A DNA stretch of 64,000 bases from Candidatus Methanosuratincola sp. (GTDB lineage: Archaea; Thermoproteota; Methanomethylicia; Methanomethylicales; Methanomethylicaceae). The DNA is taken from positions 1 through 64,000 of the forward strand of contig JACIVP010000005.1 in assembly GCA_014361455.1 (NCBI GenBank), written 5' to 3'. Below, piece after piece: positions 1-8,578 of this stretch. The translations under genes and the position numbers were made by a program. The notes under the pieces were generated by a model that saw nothing but the letters and a program-made list of their open reading frames with translations, searched no databases and was not told the origin of the DNA. Within the stretch, counting starts at the first letter, position 1, and every line of letters begins with the position of its first letter.

Positions 1-2
1 TC

Positions 3-617
3 AGCCACCCGTCGGTCACAAGGCTTGCGGAGAGGAAAGGGAAGAGACCAGAGGAGACGCTGCTGGACATCTCGTTCCACTATGCTGCGATGAAGGGGCT
101 CAGGGACTGGGAGAGGAGAGGGAGGCCCGACATAACATTCCTGACGCTCCTCGACCTGCTGGAGAGACCACTGAACAAGGAAGGCCAGCTCCAGGTCTAT
201 GTCCATACGATAAACAATTTTGTGATCTGGGTTGCTCCGGAGATAAACATGCCCAAGAACTACACCAGGTTTGTCGGGTTAATGGAACAGCTCTTTTCGT
301 TAGGGAGGATCCCACCCAGAGGCAAGCCACTCATGCTGCTGAAGAGGGGCAATATCCGGGATGTGGTTAATGGGGTCGAACACAGCAAAGTGGTGTTCCT
401 CACAGAGAGAGGAAGAAAAGTCAAGCTCGACACGTACTTCTCTGAACTTGTGAAGCAAGAAAAACCAATCCTAGTGATAGGGGGGTTCCAGAGGGGGGAG
501 TTCACGGATCTCTCTCTTGCGGACGAGCAGATCTCGGTATACAAGAAGCCTTTGGACGCATGGATAGTGGGGTCAATGGTATCGCATGAGTTGGAGAGAG
601 CCCTAGGGATCATCTGA
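3..617 (+). CDS. nep1: Nep1/Emg1 rRNA pseudouridine N1-methyltransferase, 5' partial
   Basis: The frame is open from the window edge, so the N-terminus is missing; about 204 residues remain. The visible protein has Nep1 family landmarks: LLDISFHYAAMKG, ERRGRPDI, then NYTRFVGLMEQLF, and IPPRGKPLM. Nep1 is a SPOUT-fold SAM enzyme that methylates N1 of a pseudouridine in small-subunit rRNA during ribosome assembly. An internal ATG at 90 is unlikely to be the start because the conserved sequence continues upstream of it. It is the only + strand gene in this part of the window and converges on a small minus-strand ORF just downstream. Identification rests on motif recall, not a search. Confidence 0.85.
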   Translation, partial: SHPSVTRLAERKGKRPEETLLDISFHYAAMKGLRDWERRGRPDITFLTLLDLLERPLNKEGQLQVYVHTINNFVIWVAPEINMPKNYTRFVGLMEQLFSLGRIPPRGKPLMLLKRGNIRDVVNGVEHSKVVFLTERGRKVKLDTYFSELVKQEKPILVIGGFQRGEFTDLSLADEQISVYKKPLDAWIVGSMVSHELERALGII

Positions 618-624
618 AACCCGC

Positions 625-756
625 TCACAGGCCTGGGAAGAGCCATTTTATGAAGAGCAGCAAGGCGACTATGAATATCAAAGAGGCTCCAAAGATGGCC
701 AGCGCCATTATTAGGCACTTCAATGCCAGCTTCAGATCCCCTTCAGCCGCCTGCAT
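625..756 (-). CDS. Small single-span membrane protein (43 aa), predicted
   Basis: This is an uninterrupted ATG-to-TGA frame of 43 codons. It has a short polar N-terminus (MQAAEGDLKLALK) followed by one long hydrophobic segment (residues about 14-41) ending in FIKWLFPGL. The composition resembles small single-span membrane subunits such as OadG-like proteins, but no family is firmly recognised. It ends 8 nt from the convergent nep1 stop. A weak GGGGTGG lies upstream, and a TATA-like GTTTAAATAA is near 886-896. The rest of the 618-947 interval holds nothing else that I recognise. A chance ORF remains possible. Confidence 0.45.
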   Translation of the reverse strand: MQAAEGDLKLALKCLIMALAIFGASLIFIVALLLFIKWLFPGL

Positions 757-947
757 ATTAAAGGAGCCACCCCTACCCTTTGGGAATTTCTGTCATCGCG
801 CCCCTCCTCGGCGCTTGCAATCCTGGTTTAGAACATCATCACTCAAAACTCAGCTTCCCAGGACCATGTTAAAATCCTCATCGAATTATTTAAACATGAT
901 TTTGCAGCAAAGGCGATCGAATCCACAGCCTTTTCTGATCTTATAAG

Positions 948-1023
948 TGCGGCCGCCGGGATTTGAACCCGGGATCCGAAGCTTGGGAAGCTTCTATCCT
1001 AGACCGGACTAGACCACGGCCGC
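948..1023 (-). tRNA. tRNA-Gly (anticodon CCC)
   Basis: The minus strand folds as a class I cloverleaf. The acceptor is GCGGCCG/CGGCCGC with discriminator A. The D-stem includes a G.U pair, the anticodon stem GAAGC/GCTTC closes the loop TTCCCAA (anticodon CCC at 985-987), and the T-stem CCGGG/CCCGG has loop TTCAAAT. No intron and no encoded CCA are seen. A TATA element lies about 30-40 nt upstream. Confidence 0.93.
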
Positions 1024-1052
1024 TTAGTGAGTGATAAACCCTCCTGACCATA

Positions 1053-1064
1053 CCTATATTTATT
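1053..1064 (-). promoter_or_regulatory. TATA box of tRNA-Gly
   Basis: AATAAATATAGG on the minus strand lies about 30-40 nt upstream of the tRNA-Gly 5' end, the usual distance for an archaeal box A. Confidence 0.55.
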
Positions 1065-1159
1065 GTGGATGCAGATGCCCCAACCGTGGCATGCAAGCGA
1101 AATCAATACAGCCATTTAATGCGACCATCGTATGCAAAATCCTGTTGCAGAAATATTCA

Positions 1160-1196
1160 TTTTTTCAAAAATAGTAAAATGCCCAAAAAACAGGGC
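1160..1196 (-). terminator. Probable EF-2 transcription terminator
   Basis: Downstream of the EF-2 stop the minus strand has GCCC, a T-rich loop and GGGC (1181-1196), then further T runs (TATTTTTG). U-tract-rich sequence of this kind is the usual archaeal termination signal. Confidence 0.45.
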
Positions 1197-1218
1197 TTGA
1201 TTCTCTCACGGGTACCGT

Positions 1219-3426
1219 TCACATTGACATGAATTCCTGCGGCGTCGGCGGGTTCGGCGGAAGCCCCTTCCTTTCTCGGATCTTCCTTATGGTGTCAGAC
1301 AGCAGGCTCGACGGCACCGGAGACCATCTGGCGAACTCTGTCCCCCAGAATGCCTTGCCCGCGGTTGCGCTCCTGAGCTGGTCAGAGAGATCGAATGTCT
1401 CTGATACAGGGATCTCCGAGACGAGACGCATCACCTGCCCGACTTGGTCCATGTTGATTATCTTTCCGCGCTTTCCGGCGATTATGCGCGTGACGCCGCC
1501 CAAGAAGTCCTGCGGCACCTTCATGTCGAGCTTGATTATTGGTTCGAGGAGGATCGGGTTGCAAGAAAGGAAGCCACAGAACATTGCGTCCCGCATCGCT
1601 GGCATTATTTGACCTGGTCCCCTGTGCGCGGGGTCCTCGTGTACGTTCGCATCCATGAGCAGGACCTTGAGCCCCCTAATCGGCTCCCTCGCAAGCGGAC
1701 CCTCGGAGACGTTGAGGCGGAATGCCTGGATTATGGTGTCCTTGATCTCGCGTATATACTGAAGGCCCTTGGTCGCGTCCACCAAGACATTCACGTAGCT
1801 GTCTATCGCCCATATGCCCTTAGCCTCCTCGTTGTCCCAGCCAGCCTTTTCCCTCAGGATCTTGACCCTTTCCTTGGTGTCCATGTCCTCGTATATTATG
1901 CCATGCTGTATCAGATCGATCGTCTCCTGGTTGAGCGGCTCCACCTTCAGGTAGAGGCGGTTGTGCTTGTTCGGGGATTTTCCCTCGAATGGGCCGCCCG
2001 ATCCAGTGAGGCTCTCCCTGTACACGACGATTGGTGGCGTGGTAGTGATCTCTATGCCACCGGTCCTCTGCTTGAGATCCCAGAGCGCGATCTCGAGGTG
2101 GAGGCTCCCCATTCCTGCGATCAGGTACTCTCCGGTCTCCTGGTTTATCTTGACCGAAAGAGTGGGATCCTCGATCGCCATCTTGTGGAGGGAATCGATC
2201 AGCTTCGGGAGGTCCCTGCTGTACTTCGGCTCAATCGCAACGGTGACTACCGGGTCACTAATGTATTTCATCTTCTCGAACGGGAACATTGCTTCCTTGT
2301 CAACCGACCTCACCAACGTCTCGCCTGCGCGCACGTTCTCAAGCCCGAGAAGTGCCACGATGTTACCAGAGGACATCTCGGGGCAGATCTCACGGTATGG
2401 CCCCATGTAGAGGCTGACCTGCTGCACCCTTCCTTCGCTCTTCGACATAAGGCCGTAGAGCTGCTCGCCCTCATGGATCGTTCCTGAGAACACCCTGCCA
2501 GTCACGACCGGGCCTGCGTGCGGGTCCACGATAACCTTGTTCACGCAGATCACGAGGGGACCCTTCTCGTCGCAGTTGAGCATTGCCTGCCCTATAGGCG
2601 AGTTTATGTCCCCCTTCCAGATCTTTGGGATCCTGTACTTCTGCGCCTCGACAGGGTTTGGTATGTGGTCCACCGCCATGTCCAGTATTGCGACATGCAA
2701 CGGGAACTCTTTCTGAAGATACTCGATGTCTCCCTTGTTATAGGCATTGATCACGTCTGAGAATTTCATGCCCTTTGCTTTTATGAGGGGGAGAGTGAAG
2801 CCCCATTTGTGGAGCGCTGAACCGAATGCCACCTGTCCCTTGTCAGGATTGACCTTCCACTTGTCCTTGAACTCTGGATCGGCGTAGGTTTCCAGTAGTG
2901 CATTGAAGTCGCGTATGATCTTTAGCAGCCTCTCCAAGATCTCCTGGGGGGTAAGCCTGAGCTCCTTTATTAGACGATCCACCTTGTTCACATAGAGCAG
3001 TGGCCTGACCTTCTCGTCCATTGCCTGCCTCAGGACGGTCTCGGTCTGGGTCATCACGCCCTCAACGCTGTCCACGACGACTATTCCGCCGTCCATGACC
3101 CTGAGGGACCTAGTAACATGACCCGTGAAGTCGACGTGACCAGGAGTGTCGACCAGGTTGATGACATAACTCTGGTTGTTCTTCTCATGGAGTAAGCTGA
3201 CGTTCGCGGCCTTTACAGTCATCTGCCTCAGCTGCTCGATCTCGACGTAGTCGAGTGCGAGTGCCTGCGCAGCGATCTTCTGGGAGATGAGACCTGCCCC
3301 TGCGAGCAGGCTGTCCGAAAGAGTCGTCTTCCCGTGGTCCACATGCGCAAGTGTACCAATGTTTCTGACGTTGAGCTTATTGCTCATGAGTTTTATGATT
3401 TCCTCAGTCTGTTTATACTTCGGCAA
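1219..3426 (-). CDS. fusA: Translation elongation factor aEF-2
   Basis: This is the ribosomal translocase GTPase. G1 AHVDHGKT lies at residues about 27-34, followed by the G3 DTPGH and G4 NKVD motifs. Near residue 600, HEDPAHRGPGQ contains the histidine normally modified to diphthamide. I take the TTG at 3426 as start. It gives the family N-terminus (LPKYKQTEEIIKLM) and about 735 aa, it follows GAGGCGTG, and a TATA box at 3464-3474 would place transcription initiation downstream of the ATG at 3459. Initiating at that ATG would add 11 atypical residues. Confidence 0.95.
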   Translation of the reverse strand: MPKYKQTEEIIKLMSNKLNVRNIGTLAHVDHGKTTLSDSLLAGAGLISQKIAAQALALDYVEIEQLRQMTVKAANVSLLHEKNNQSYVINLVDTPGHVDFTGHVTRSLRVMDGGIVVVDSVEGVMTQTETVLRQAMDEKVRPLLYVNKVDRLIKELRLTPQEILERLLKIIRDFNALLETYADPEFKDKWKVNPDKGQVAFGSALHKWGFTLPLIKAKGMKFSDVINAYNKGDIEYLQKEFPLHVAILDMAVDHIPNPVEAQKYRIPKIWKGDINSPIGQAMLNCDEKGPLVICVNKVIVDPHAGPVVTGRVFSGTIHEGEQLYGLMSKSEGRVQQVSLYMGPYREICPEMSSGNIVALLGLENVRAGETLVRSVDKEAMFPFEKMKYISDPVVTVAIEPKYSRDLPKLIDSLHKMAIEDPTLSVKINQETGEYLIAGMGSLHLEIALWDLKQRTGGIEITTTPPIVVYRESLTGSGGPFEGKSPNKHNRLYLKVEPLNQETIDLIQHGIIYEDMDTKERVKILREKAGWDNEEAKGIWAIDSYVNVLVDATKGLQYIREIKDTIIQAFRLNVSEGPLAREPIRGLKVLLMDANVHEDPAHRGPGQIMPAMRDAMFCGFLSCNPILLEPIIKLDMKVPQDFLGGVTRIIAGKRGKIINMDQVGQVMRLVSEIPVSETFDLSDQLRSATAGKAFWGTEFARWSPVPSSLLSDTIRKIRERKGLPPNPPTPQEFMSM

Positions 3427-3463
3427 TTTACACGCCTCGCTACAAAAGGCGAAAGGCATGCTA

Positions 3464-3474
3464 GTTTTTAAAAG
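3464..3474 (-). promoter_or_regulatory. TATA box of the EF-2 gene
   Basis: CTTTTAAAAAC on the minus strand. With the usual spacing of about 25 nt, transcription would begin near 3445. That excludes the ATG at 3459 and supports the TTG start at 3426. Confidence 0.55.
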
Positions 3475-3552
3475 TTTCTTAATTAGGTCTGATCTGGAAG
3501 ACTCCCATACGGAATCGCCTTACTTTGGCCCAAGGAAAACAGGGAGGTCAGG

Positions 3553-4164
3553 TCACTCGATCGTGGCATGGCGCTTCTTCAGGTCAGTCTCGGTGACACC
3601 CATCCTCTGCATTAGCTCAGCCACGAGGCTGTCAAGGAATATGTTCAATGTCACCTCAAAGAGCGTCCCCAATGGTGCGAGGGGCTCATGCGAACCGAGT
3701 ATCTGGCGGATCACATAGTCGTCCTCTGTCGCCAGCTTGGTCCTGCCAGGGATTATTATGCAACCATCGGATAGCTTTGCCAACGGGGAGTCGCGGTGAG
3801 AGGTTATTGCGAGTATTTTTGACCCTATCTCCTTGCCAGTGATAGCAGAGGTCACCACCATCTTCGTGGACCCTGACCCTGAGATCGATATTACGAGGTC
3901 GCCCTGCCCCAGGGCAGGCGTTATGGTCTCTCCGAAGACGTAGACATTGAAGCCCAAGTGCATCAGACGCATAGCAAATGCCTTTCCGGCAAGGCCAGAC
4001 CTCCCTGCGCCGATGATCATGATCTTCTTCCCGTTCGTCTTGGTATCGATTAGCAATGAGATGGCTTGCTCCACCTCACCGTCATCGATTATATTTGAAG
4101 CATATAGGACATAGTTTGCCATTTCTCGCATGAAGCACTTTACCAGACAGTCTTTTGAGGACAT
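3553..4164 (-). CDS. hxlB: 6-phospho-3-hexuloisomerase (PHI), SIS domain
   Basis: Single SIS-domain protein of about 203 aa. The phosphosugar-binding signature IGAGRSGLAGKAFAMRL comes first, then ISISGSGSTKMV, and the C-terminus is a typical PHI helix (FLDSLVAELMQRMG). PHI interconverts fructose 6-phosphate and 3-hexulose 6-phosphate; in archaea the reverse ribulose monophosphate route supplies pentose phosphates. No hexulose-phosphate synthase partner is adjacent. The ATG at 4164 is preferred because longer versions run into ecfT, which ends at 4229. Specificity within the SIS family is inferred from length and motifs. Confidence 0.8.
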   Translation of the reverse strand: MSSKDCLVKCFMREMANYVLYASNIIDDGEVEQAISLLIDTKTNGKKIMIIGAGRSGLAGKAFAMRLMHLGFNVYVFGETITPALGQGDLVISISGSGSTKMVVTSAITGKEIGSKILAITSHRDSPLAKLSDGCIIIPGRTKLATEDDYVIRQILGSHEPLAPLGTLFEVTLNIFLDSLVAELMQRMGVTETDLKKRHATIE

Positions 4165-4228
4165 ATCTCTCAAAGGAGATAGATCGTTTAGTAATTTAAA
4201 GTTATTGAAGCAGAAATAAGCTATTGGA

Positions 4229-4978
4229 TCAGAGGAACAGGTTGACCGCAAAAAGGGCAAGGGAAGAGGCTAGTGCAACTGTTATGAACAGGAGGTCCCT
4301 GCGCCCCATCTTCAGGATATAGAGCGAAGTCCTCTTCTTGCTGGCTCCGAATGCGCGCGACTCCATCGCATCGGCGACCAGCTCGGCTCTCCGGAAGGAG
4401 CTGATTATCAGCGGTATTAGAACCGGGATGTAGTTCCTGATCCTAGAAATGAAGTTGCCCTTTTCCATCTCTAGCCCCCTCGATCGCTGCGCATCCATTA
4501 TGTACTGCGCCTCCCGGCTGAGGGTTGGGACGAACCGCATTGCCATATTGAAAGTGAGCGCGTAGTCGTATGGTATCTTCAGCTGAACCATTGATTGTGT
4601 GAGGTCTTCGGGCGAGGTTGTCAAGAAGAATATTGAGAACACAGAGATCAGGTTGAGGAACCTTAGCGACATTGCTATAGCCGAAATCGCGGCGCCGTAG
4701 ATGTTTCCTGACAGGTACGCGGTGGGAATGAAGTTGAATATGAATATGAAGACAATGAAGAACAGCGATCCCCTTAGGGACTGCTTCCATCTTGCAGATA
4801 TCTTGCCTATGTAGACCATCGGCAAGAATGAGAGGAAGACGAGGAGGAGGGCAAGGAGTCTTGTGAAGTAAACTGTGAGAACCGTGAATAGGATCAGGTA
4901 GACCAGCTTGGATCTTGGGTCGACTCTGTGGAGGATAGTCGTTCCCCTCCTGTACTCGAATGCCCTGAAAACTTTCAT
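4229..4978 (-). CDS. ecfT: ECF transporter transmembrane subunit EcfT
   Basis: Integral membrane protein of 249 aa beginning FEYRRGTTILHRVDPRSKL, typical of EcfT/CbiQ. It has several hydrophobic segments and two Ala-Arg-Ser/Gly type coupling motifs (MDAQRSRGLEM and MESRAFGASKK) that contact the ATPases. Its start overlaps the ecfA2 stop by 4 nt, so translation is probably coupled. The vitamin or metal substrate cannot be deduced because no S component lies in the neighbourhood; solitary EcfAAT modules often serve several remote S subunits. Confidence 0.88.
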   Translation of the reverse strand: MKVFRAFEYRRGTTILHRVDPRSKLVYLILFTVLTVYFTRLLALLLVFLSFLPMVYIGKISARWKQSLRGSLFFIVFIFIFNFIPTAYLSGNIYGAAISAIAMSLRFLNLISVFSIFFLTTSPEDLTQSMVQLKIPYDYALTFNMAMRFVPTLSREAQYIMDAQRSRGLEMEKGNFISRIRNYIPVLIPLIISSFRRAELVADAMESRAFGASKKRTSLYILKMGRRDLLFITVALASSLALFAVNLFL

Positions 4979-5790
4979 TTATTGGTCCTCCCCAACATAT
5001 GCCTGATCTCTTCGACGATCATCGCAGTGTTTATTGAAGGGGTGTTCAGGCCTATTTCCCAAGACAGCTCTGCAAGCTGCGGCGGCAGGATCGAAGACGC
5101 GTCCATTATATCTTTCCTAACCAGGATTTCCTCGGTTGGCCCGTCAGCGATGACTCTCCCCTTGGACATAACGACGACCCTTGGTATGAAGTCCGCGACG
5201 AACTCGATGTCGTGCGTTACCACGATCACGGTCTCCCCCTGTCGGTTCAGCCTAGTGAGTGTTGATGCGAGCCTGGTCTTCTGCAGGTTGTCCTGACCCG
5301 TCGTTGGCTCGTCGAGGACGATTATCTTGGGTCCATAGCAGAGCACAGATGCCAACGAAACGCGCTTCTTCTCCCCGCCGCTCAGAGTGAAAGGGGATCG
5401 GTCGCGGTAATTGGAGAGGCTGAATTCGATCAGGGCCCACTCCACTTTCTTCGCGATCTCCTCGGGGGGTACCCCGAAGTTGGTCAGGGCGAATGCGAGT
5501 TCCTTCTCCACGGTCTCTGCGAAGAGCATGTGGTCAGGGTTCTGGAAGACAAGACCCACCTTCCTGGCCAATGTGGCAACCGTGGTCTCTCTTGTGTCTA
5601 TCCCCTCTACGAGGACCCGCCCGTGCTGGGGTTTGAGTAGACCGTTCAGGTGTTTGACGAGCGTCGTCTTCCCTGCCCCGTTCTCGCCCACTATCGCAAG
5701 AAGCTCGGAGTCTCCGATCTCCAAGTCCACACCATCGAGAGCACTGATCCCTTCGCTGTAGGAGTATGTGACGCATTCTATCCTGATCAA
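4975..5790 (-). CDS. ecfA2: ECF transporter ATPase EcfA2
   Basis: ABC ATPase of 271 aa with Walker A GENGAGKTT, signature LSGGEKKRVSLA, Walker B IIVLDEPTTGQD and switch histidine VVTHD. It overlaps ecfT and ecfA1 by 4 nt each, giving the order A1-A2-T in transcription. It pairs with EcfA1 to power uptake of an unidentified micronutrient at the membrane. The assignment to A2 rather than A1 follows gene order and is not certain. Confidence 0.85.
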   Translation of the reverse strand: MIRIECVTYSYSEGISALDGVDLEIGDSELLAIVGENGAGKTTLVKHLNGLLKPQHGRVLVEGIDTRETTVATLARKVGLVFQNPDHMLFAETVEKELAFALTNFGVPPEEIAKKVEWALIEFSLSNYRDRSPFTLSGGEKKRVSLASVLCYGPKIIVLDEPTTGQDNLQKTRLASTLTRLNRQGETVIVVTHDIEFVADFIPRVVVMSKGRVIADGPTEEILVRKDIMDASSILPPQLAELSWEIGLNTPSINTAMIVEEIRHMLGRTNK

Positions 5791-6632
5791 TTCCTCCTCC
5801 CCCTAATGTAGGAAGCGAGCTCATCGGACGACAGGAACCGGAGCTGCTCCCCCACGAACTCTGACAAGTGCTTGGAGACCTGGACGATTTTCGGGATCCC
5901 AACCCCGAGCTCGGAGACCTTCTCGGAGTAGAGCACCTCCCTCGGTGCACCATCAGCGATTATCCGACCCGCATCGAATACGATGCACCTGTCGACCAAG
6001 TTGCTGACCATCTCGAGTCTATGCTCGACAAGTATGACCGTGACGCCGTTTTTTTCGTTTAACCTGTACATCAGCTCAAGAACCGATTTGGCACTCACTG
6101 GATCCAGGTTTGCAGTGGGCTCGTCAAGGACGAGGACCTTCGGCTTCATGGCCAAAAGCGCCGCGATCGCTACCTTCTGCTGCTCTCCCCCCGAAAGCTC
6201 CTCGGGTGACTTCTCCTTCAGGTGGGAGATCCCAACAGTCTCGAGAGCCTCCTCAACGCGCATCATAATCTCTTCCCTGGAAAGGGCAAGGTTCTCCGGC
6301 CCGAAGGCAACCTCCCGTTCCACAGTAGTGCAGAAGAGCTCGTTTTCAGGGTTCTGGAATACAAGCCCGACATGCTGAGCCAGCTCGTAGACAGGGGTCG
6401 TGGCGGTCAACATACCGTCTACGACGACCGTCCCCTTGAAGTCGCCCCCATACGAGTTCGGTATCAGCCCGTTCAGCACCCTGCAGAAGGTCGTTTTGCC
6501 ACACCCGCTCGGACCCGTGACCAGGACGAACTCGCCTGGGTCCGCTCTGAAGTCAATATCGATAAGGCTTGGGGTTTCAGACTCTGGGTACGTGTAACAG
6601 AGCCCCTTAACCTCAATGATTGCCAAAACCAT
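5787..6632 (-). CDS. ecfA1: ECF transporter ATPase EcfA1
   Basis: ABC ATPase with Walker A GPSGCGKTT, Q-loop VFQNPENEL, signature LSGGEQQKVAIA, Walker B VLVLDEPTANLD and H-loop VEHRLEM. It is the first gene of the three-gene ECF operon. Start choice is open: GTG at 6644, ATG at 6632, or a TTG at 6626 that sits just after a GGTGAT Shine-Dalgarno. A TATA-like TTTATTAG lies near 6669-6676. Confidence 0.87.
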   Translation of the reverse strand: MVLAIIEVKGLCYTYPESETPSLIDIDFRADPGEFVLVTGPSGCGKTTFCRVLNGLIPNSYGGDFKGTVVVDGMLTATTPVYELAQHVGLVFQNPENELFCTTVEREVAFGPENLALSREEIMMRVEEALETVGISHLKEKSPEELSGGEQQKVAIAALLAMKPKVLVLDEPTANLDPVSAKSVLELMYRLNEKNGVTVILVEHRLEMVSNLVDRCIVFDAGRIIADGAPREVLYSEKVSELGVGIPKIVQVSKHLSEFVGEQLRFLSSDELASYIRGRRN

Positions 6633-6681
6633 CACCGGGAGCACTGATCAGAGAATTTTGACCTCTAATAAATGTAGCTAC

Positions 6682-7707
6682 TCAGCCACGGGTTGAGATC
6701 TCCTTAAGCTCCCCAGGACTGAGGCCGAGTCTCTCAGAGATCAGGGACAAGGCGGCTGCGATCGCCTCCTCAGGTAGGGCGGAGACTTTTGCGCTCGCCG
6801 CTGATGGGTGCCCTCCTCCAGACCCTGAGAAGCGATCGACCAACGGGTGCATAACACAGCTTGCGAGGTTCAGAGAGGTTGACCTCTGGAACCTTTCATT
6901 CAGGCGCCCAGTTATCCTCGACGTGCTGTCCTCACCGCTTGCCACGAGTGCCAGGTCAGCACCAAGGTCGGTCAGGGATCGTGCGACAGAGGCCTCGAAT
7001 GCCCCTATATTCGACGTGGCAAAGATCCAGTCTCTCGCCCGGTAAAGCCGGACCCTTGCGACGCCCTTCAGCCGTGCTATCCTCTCAGAGATGTCCTGCT
7101 CGTTGAGCAGCATCTCGAGAGCAAGAGCGAAGTCGGCCCCCCGGTGTATCATCTTCATAGCTGCCGAGATGGACGAGTTCGGCTGTATGAGGAAGCGCCT
7201 GGAGTCGTAGATGAGTCCAGTCAGGAGGGCCTGGGTTGCGCGCCTATTCAGGTACTTCTTTGGAATGGAACGGTAGACGATCTCGCATGTCGAGGAGGTC
7301 GCCAGCAGCTTCGAATAGACTGCCCCCTCGAGTGATCTTGGCTCTGCAGTGTGGTGGTCCACAATGGCGTAAGGGATCTTCTTCAGGATCATTAGCTCTT
7401 TGACTTCAGGCAGCTGATCGAGCGAAGGCATGTCGACCAGCACAGCAAGTTCGCAGTCACCATCCATCGAGGAGGCAAACTCGAAGTCCAGGTACTCGAG
7501 AAGCTTTGATGATGCAGCGTTGATTCCGTCTGGAACTAGTATGGACACAGCCACCGATGGGGATCTTGCGCGGAGCGCTGAACGGATCGCATACGACGAT
7601 CCGATGCAATCAGGGTCAGCGTTCGGGTGGCAGACCAGAGCAATCCGGTTGTATGAAGAGAGGAACTCGAGAAGCTCAGGCAACTCTCTTCGCCCGCACT
7701 TTTTCAT
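6682..7707 (-). CDS. DHH/DHHA1 family phosphoesterase
   Basis: The N-terminal DHH domain carries CHPNADPDCIGSS, LVDMPS and IVDHHT, the aspartate/histidine metal ligands of the RecJ/NrnA superfamily. The C-terminal DHHA1 substrate-binding domain has GSGGGHPSAASAK. Length (341 aa) suits NrnA-like or archaeal DHH nucleases that degrade short oligonucleotides or cyclic dinucleotides; the substrate is not defined by sequence. It is the last gene of the prefoldin/exosome cluster, and with the ATG at 7707 it overlaps DUF3194 by 32 nt. Confidence 0.82.
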   Translation of the reverse strand: MKKCGRRELPELLEFLSSYNRIALVCHPNADPDCIGSSYAIRSALRARSPSVAVSILVPDGINAASSKLLEYLDFEFASSMDGDCELAVLVDMPSLDQLPEVKELMILKKIPYAIVDHHTAEPRSLEGAVYSKLLATSSTCEIVYRSIPKKYLNRRATQALLTGLIYDSRRFLIQPNSSISAAMKMIHRGADFALALEMLLNEQDISERIARLKGVARVRLYRARDWIFATSNIGAFEASVARSLTDLGADLALVASGEDSTSRITGRLNERFQRSTSLNLASCVMHPLVDRFSGSGGGHPSAASAKVSALPEEAIAAALSLISERLGLSPGELKEISTRG

Positions 7708-7957
7708 CGATCGCCTCCAGAGCACGGTCTGCAGCGGCATCGGCGAGCATCTCCAAATCAGTCTCTACGACAGGATCGACCTCAATTTCGATGTCGGCGT
7801 TGAAGTCCAGCCTTGAGGCGGACTCTTCTGAGGTCACCCTTATGTTGAGCGAAGATATGAGGTGGCGATCCAGGACTGAGAGGACATACTCGCGTGCAGT
7901 GTTCTCGCCCACGAGGCAGATCTCCTCTAGCTCCTTTTTCGTGAAAAGAGACTGCAA
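7676..7957 (-). CDS. DUF3194 family protein
   Basis: Acidic small protein of 93 aa with a predicted helix-strand pattern and the segment SSLNIRVTSEES...DFNADIEIEVDP. It lies directly after prefoldin beta, the conserved location of the archaeal DUF3194 family. No catalytic motif is visible and the role is unknown. Family assignment is from position and general sequence character. Confidence 0.6.
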   Translation of the reverse strand: MQSLFTKKELEEICLVGENTAREYVLSVLDRHLISSLNIRVTSEESASRLDFNADIEIEVDPVVETDLEMLADAAADRALEAIDEKVRAKRVA

Positions 7958-7967
7958 CTCAGCAACA

Positions 7968-8330
7968 CTACCCAGATACAGGAGTCTTTCCGGAGACTTG
8001 TTCCATTATCGACTTGCGGAGTTCTTCTAGCTGCTGCTTGAGCCTGAGTTCCTGCTTTTCGACAGTCTTTATCCTGAGGTCAAGCTCTTCTTTCTTCTCC
8101 GTAAGCTCAGCCACAACCTTTTGCTTCTCGGCTCTGAAGAGAAGAACACCAACAGACTTGTAGACCACAGCATCGTCTGGGAGTGCCTTGCTCTCATTAA
8201 GAGCCTTTTCGAGCTCCCTGCTCTCGTACTCGAACTGCTGCTTCCTGAGCACAATTGCCTTCAGCTGTTCTTGCATCTCTTGGAACCTGATCAACTGGTT
8301 CTGTACCTGAGGAGGTATCTTTTCGGCCAT
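7968..8330 (-). CDS. pfdB: Prefoldin beta subunit
   Basis: A 120-residue protein with two long amphipathic helices (residues about 5-45 and 75-110) flanking a beta-hairpin region (DDAVVYKSVGVLLF). This is the jellyfish-like tentacle architecture of prefoldin beta. With prefoldin alpha it holds unfolded proteins for the thermosome. The ATG at 8330 follows GGTGATTG with 3-5 nt spacing and is better than the upstream TTG at 8336. It starts just after the Pcc1 stop. Confidence 0.93.
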   Translation of the reverse strand: MAEKIPPQVQNQLIRFQEMQEQLKAIVLRKQQFEYESRELEKALNESKALPDDAVVYKSVGVLLFRAEKQKVVAELTEKKEELDLRIKTVEKQELRLKQQLEELRKSIMEQVSGKTPVSG

Positions 8331-8332
8331 TG

Positions 8333-8578
8333 TCAATCACCTAACTCCATAATCTCAAGAGAAGTAGAAAACCAGCGTATATAAGAATTGAGTAGGGCAC
8401 GGAGCGCCGCAAGTGAAGAGGCATTGATCTTGAGGGCTATCGATCCCCCCTCCATCGTCATCAAGACCTTTGCAACCCCAGGTTTAGTGCTTTGAACTTC
8501 TGGGAGTATTGCAGCGAAGAGGGTTCTGGCCCTGCCTTCGTCCTGGAGGTCGATATTCAGCATGGATGAAACGCTCAT
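8333..8578 (-). CDS. pcc1: KEOPS subunit Pcc1 (copy 1)
   Basis: Small protein of 81 aa with the Pcc1/CTAG fold pattern: strand NIDL, helix GRARTLFAAILPEV, strands around AKVLMTMEGGSIALKINA, and a C-terminal helix LAALRALLNSYIRWFSTSLEI. Pcc1 dimerises and docks Kae1 in the KEOPS complex that makes t6A on tRNA. The ATG at 8578 overlaps the Brix stop (ATGA). Its position in the L37Ae-Brix-Pcc1-prefoldin string is the classical archaeal locus. A second member lies at 24847. Confidence 0.82.
   Translation of the reverse strand: MSVSSMLNIDLQDEGRARTLFAAILPEVQSTKPGVAKVLMTMEGGSIALKINASSLAALRALLNSYIRWFSTSLEIMELGD

Noticed and set aside
1444-2487. 347-codon + strand frame opposite EF-2
   Set aside because: It is the antisense shadow of the strongly conserved EF-2 gene; GC-skewed codons produce long spurious frames here.
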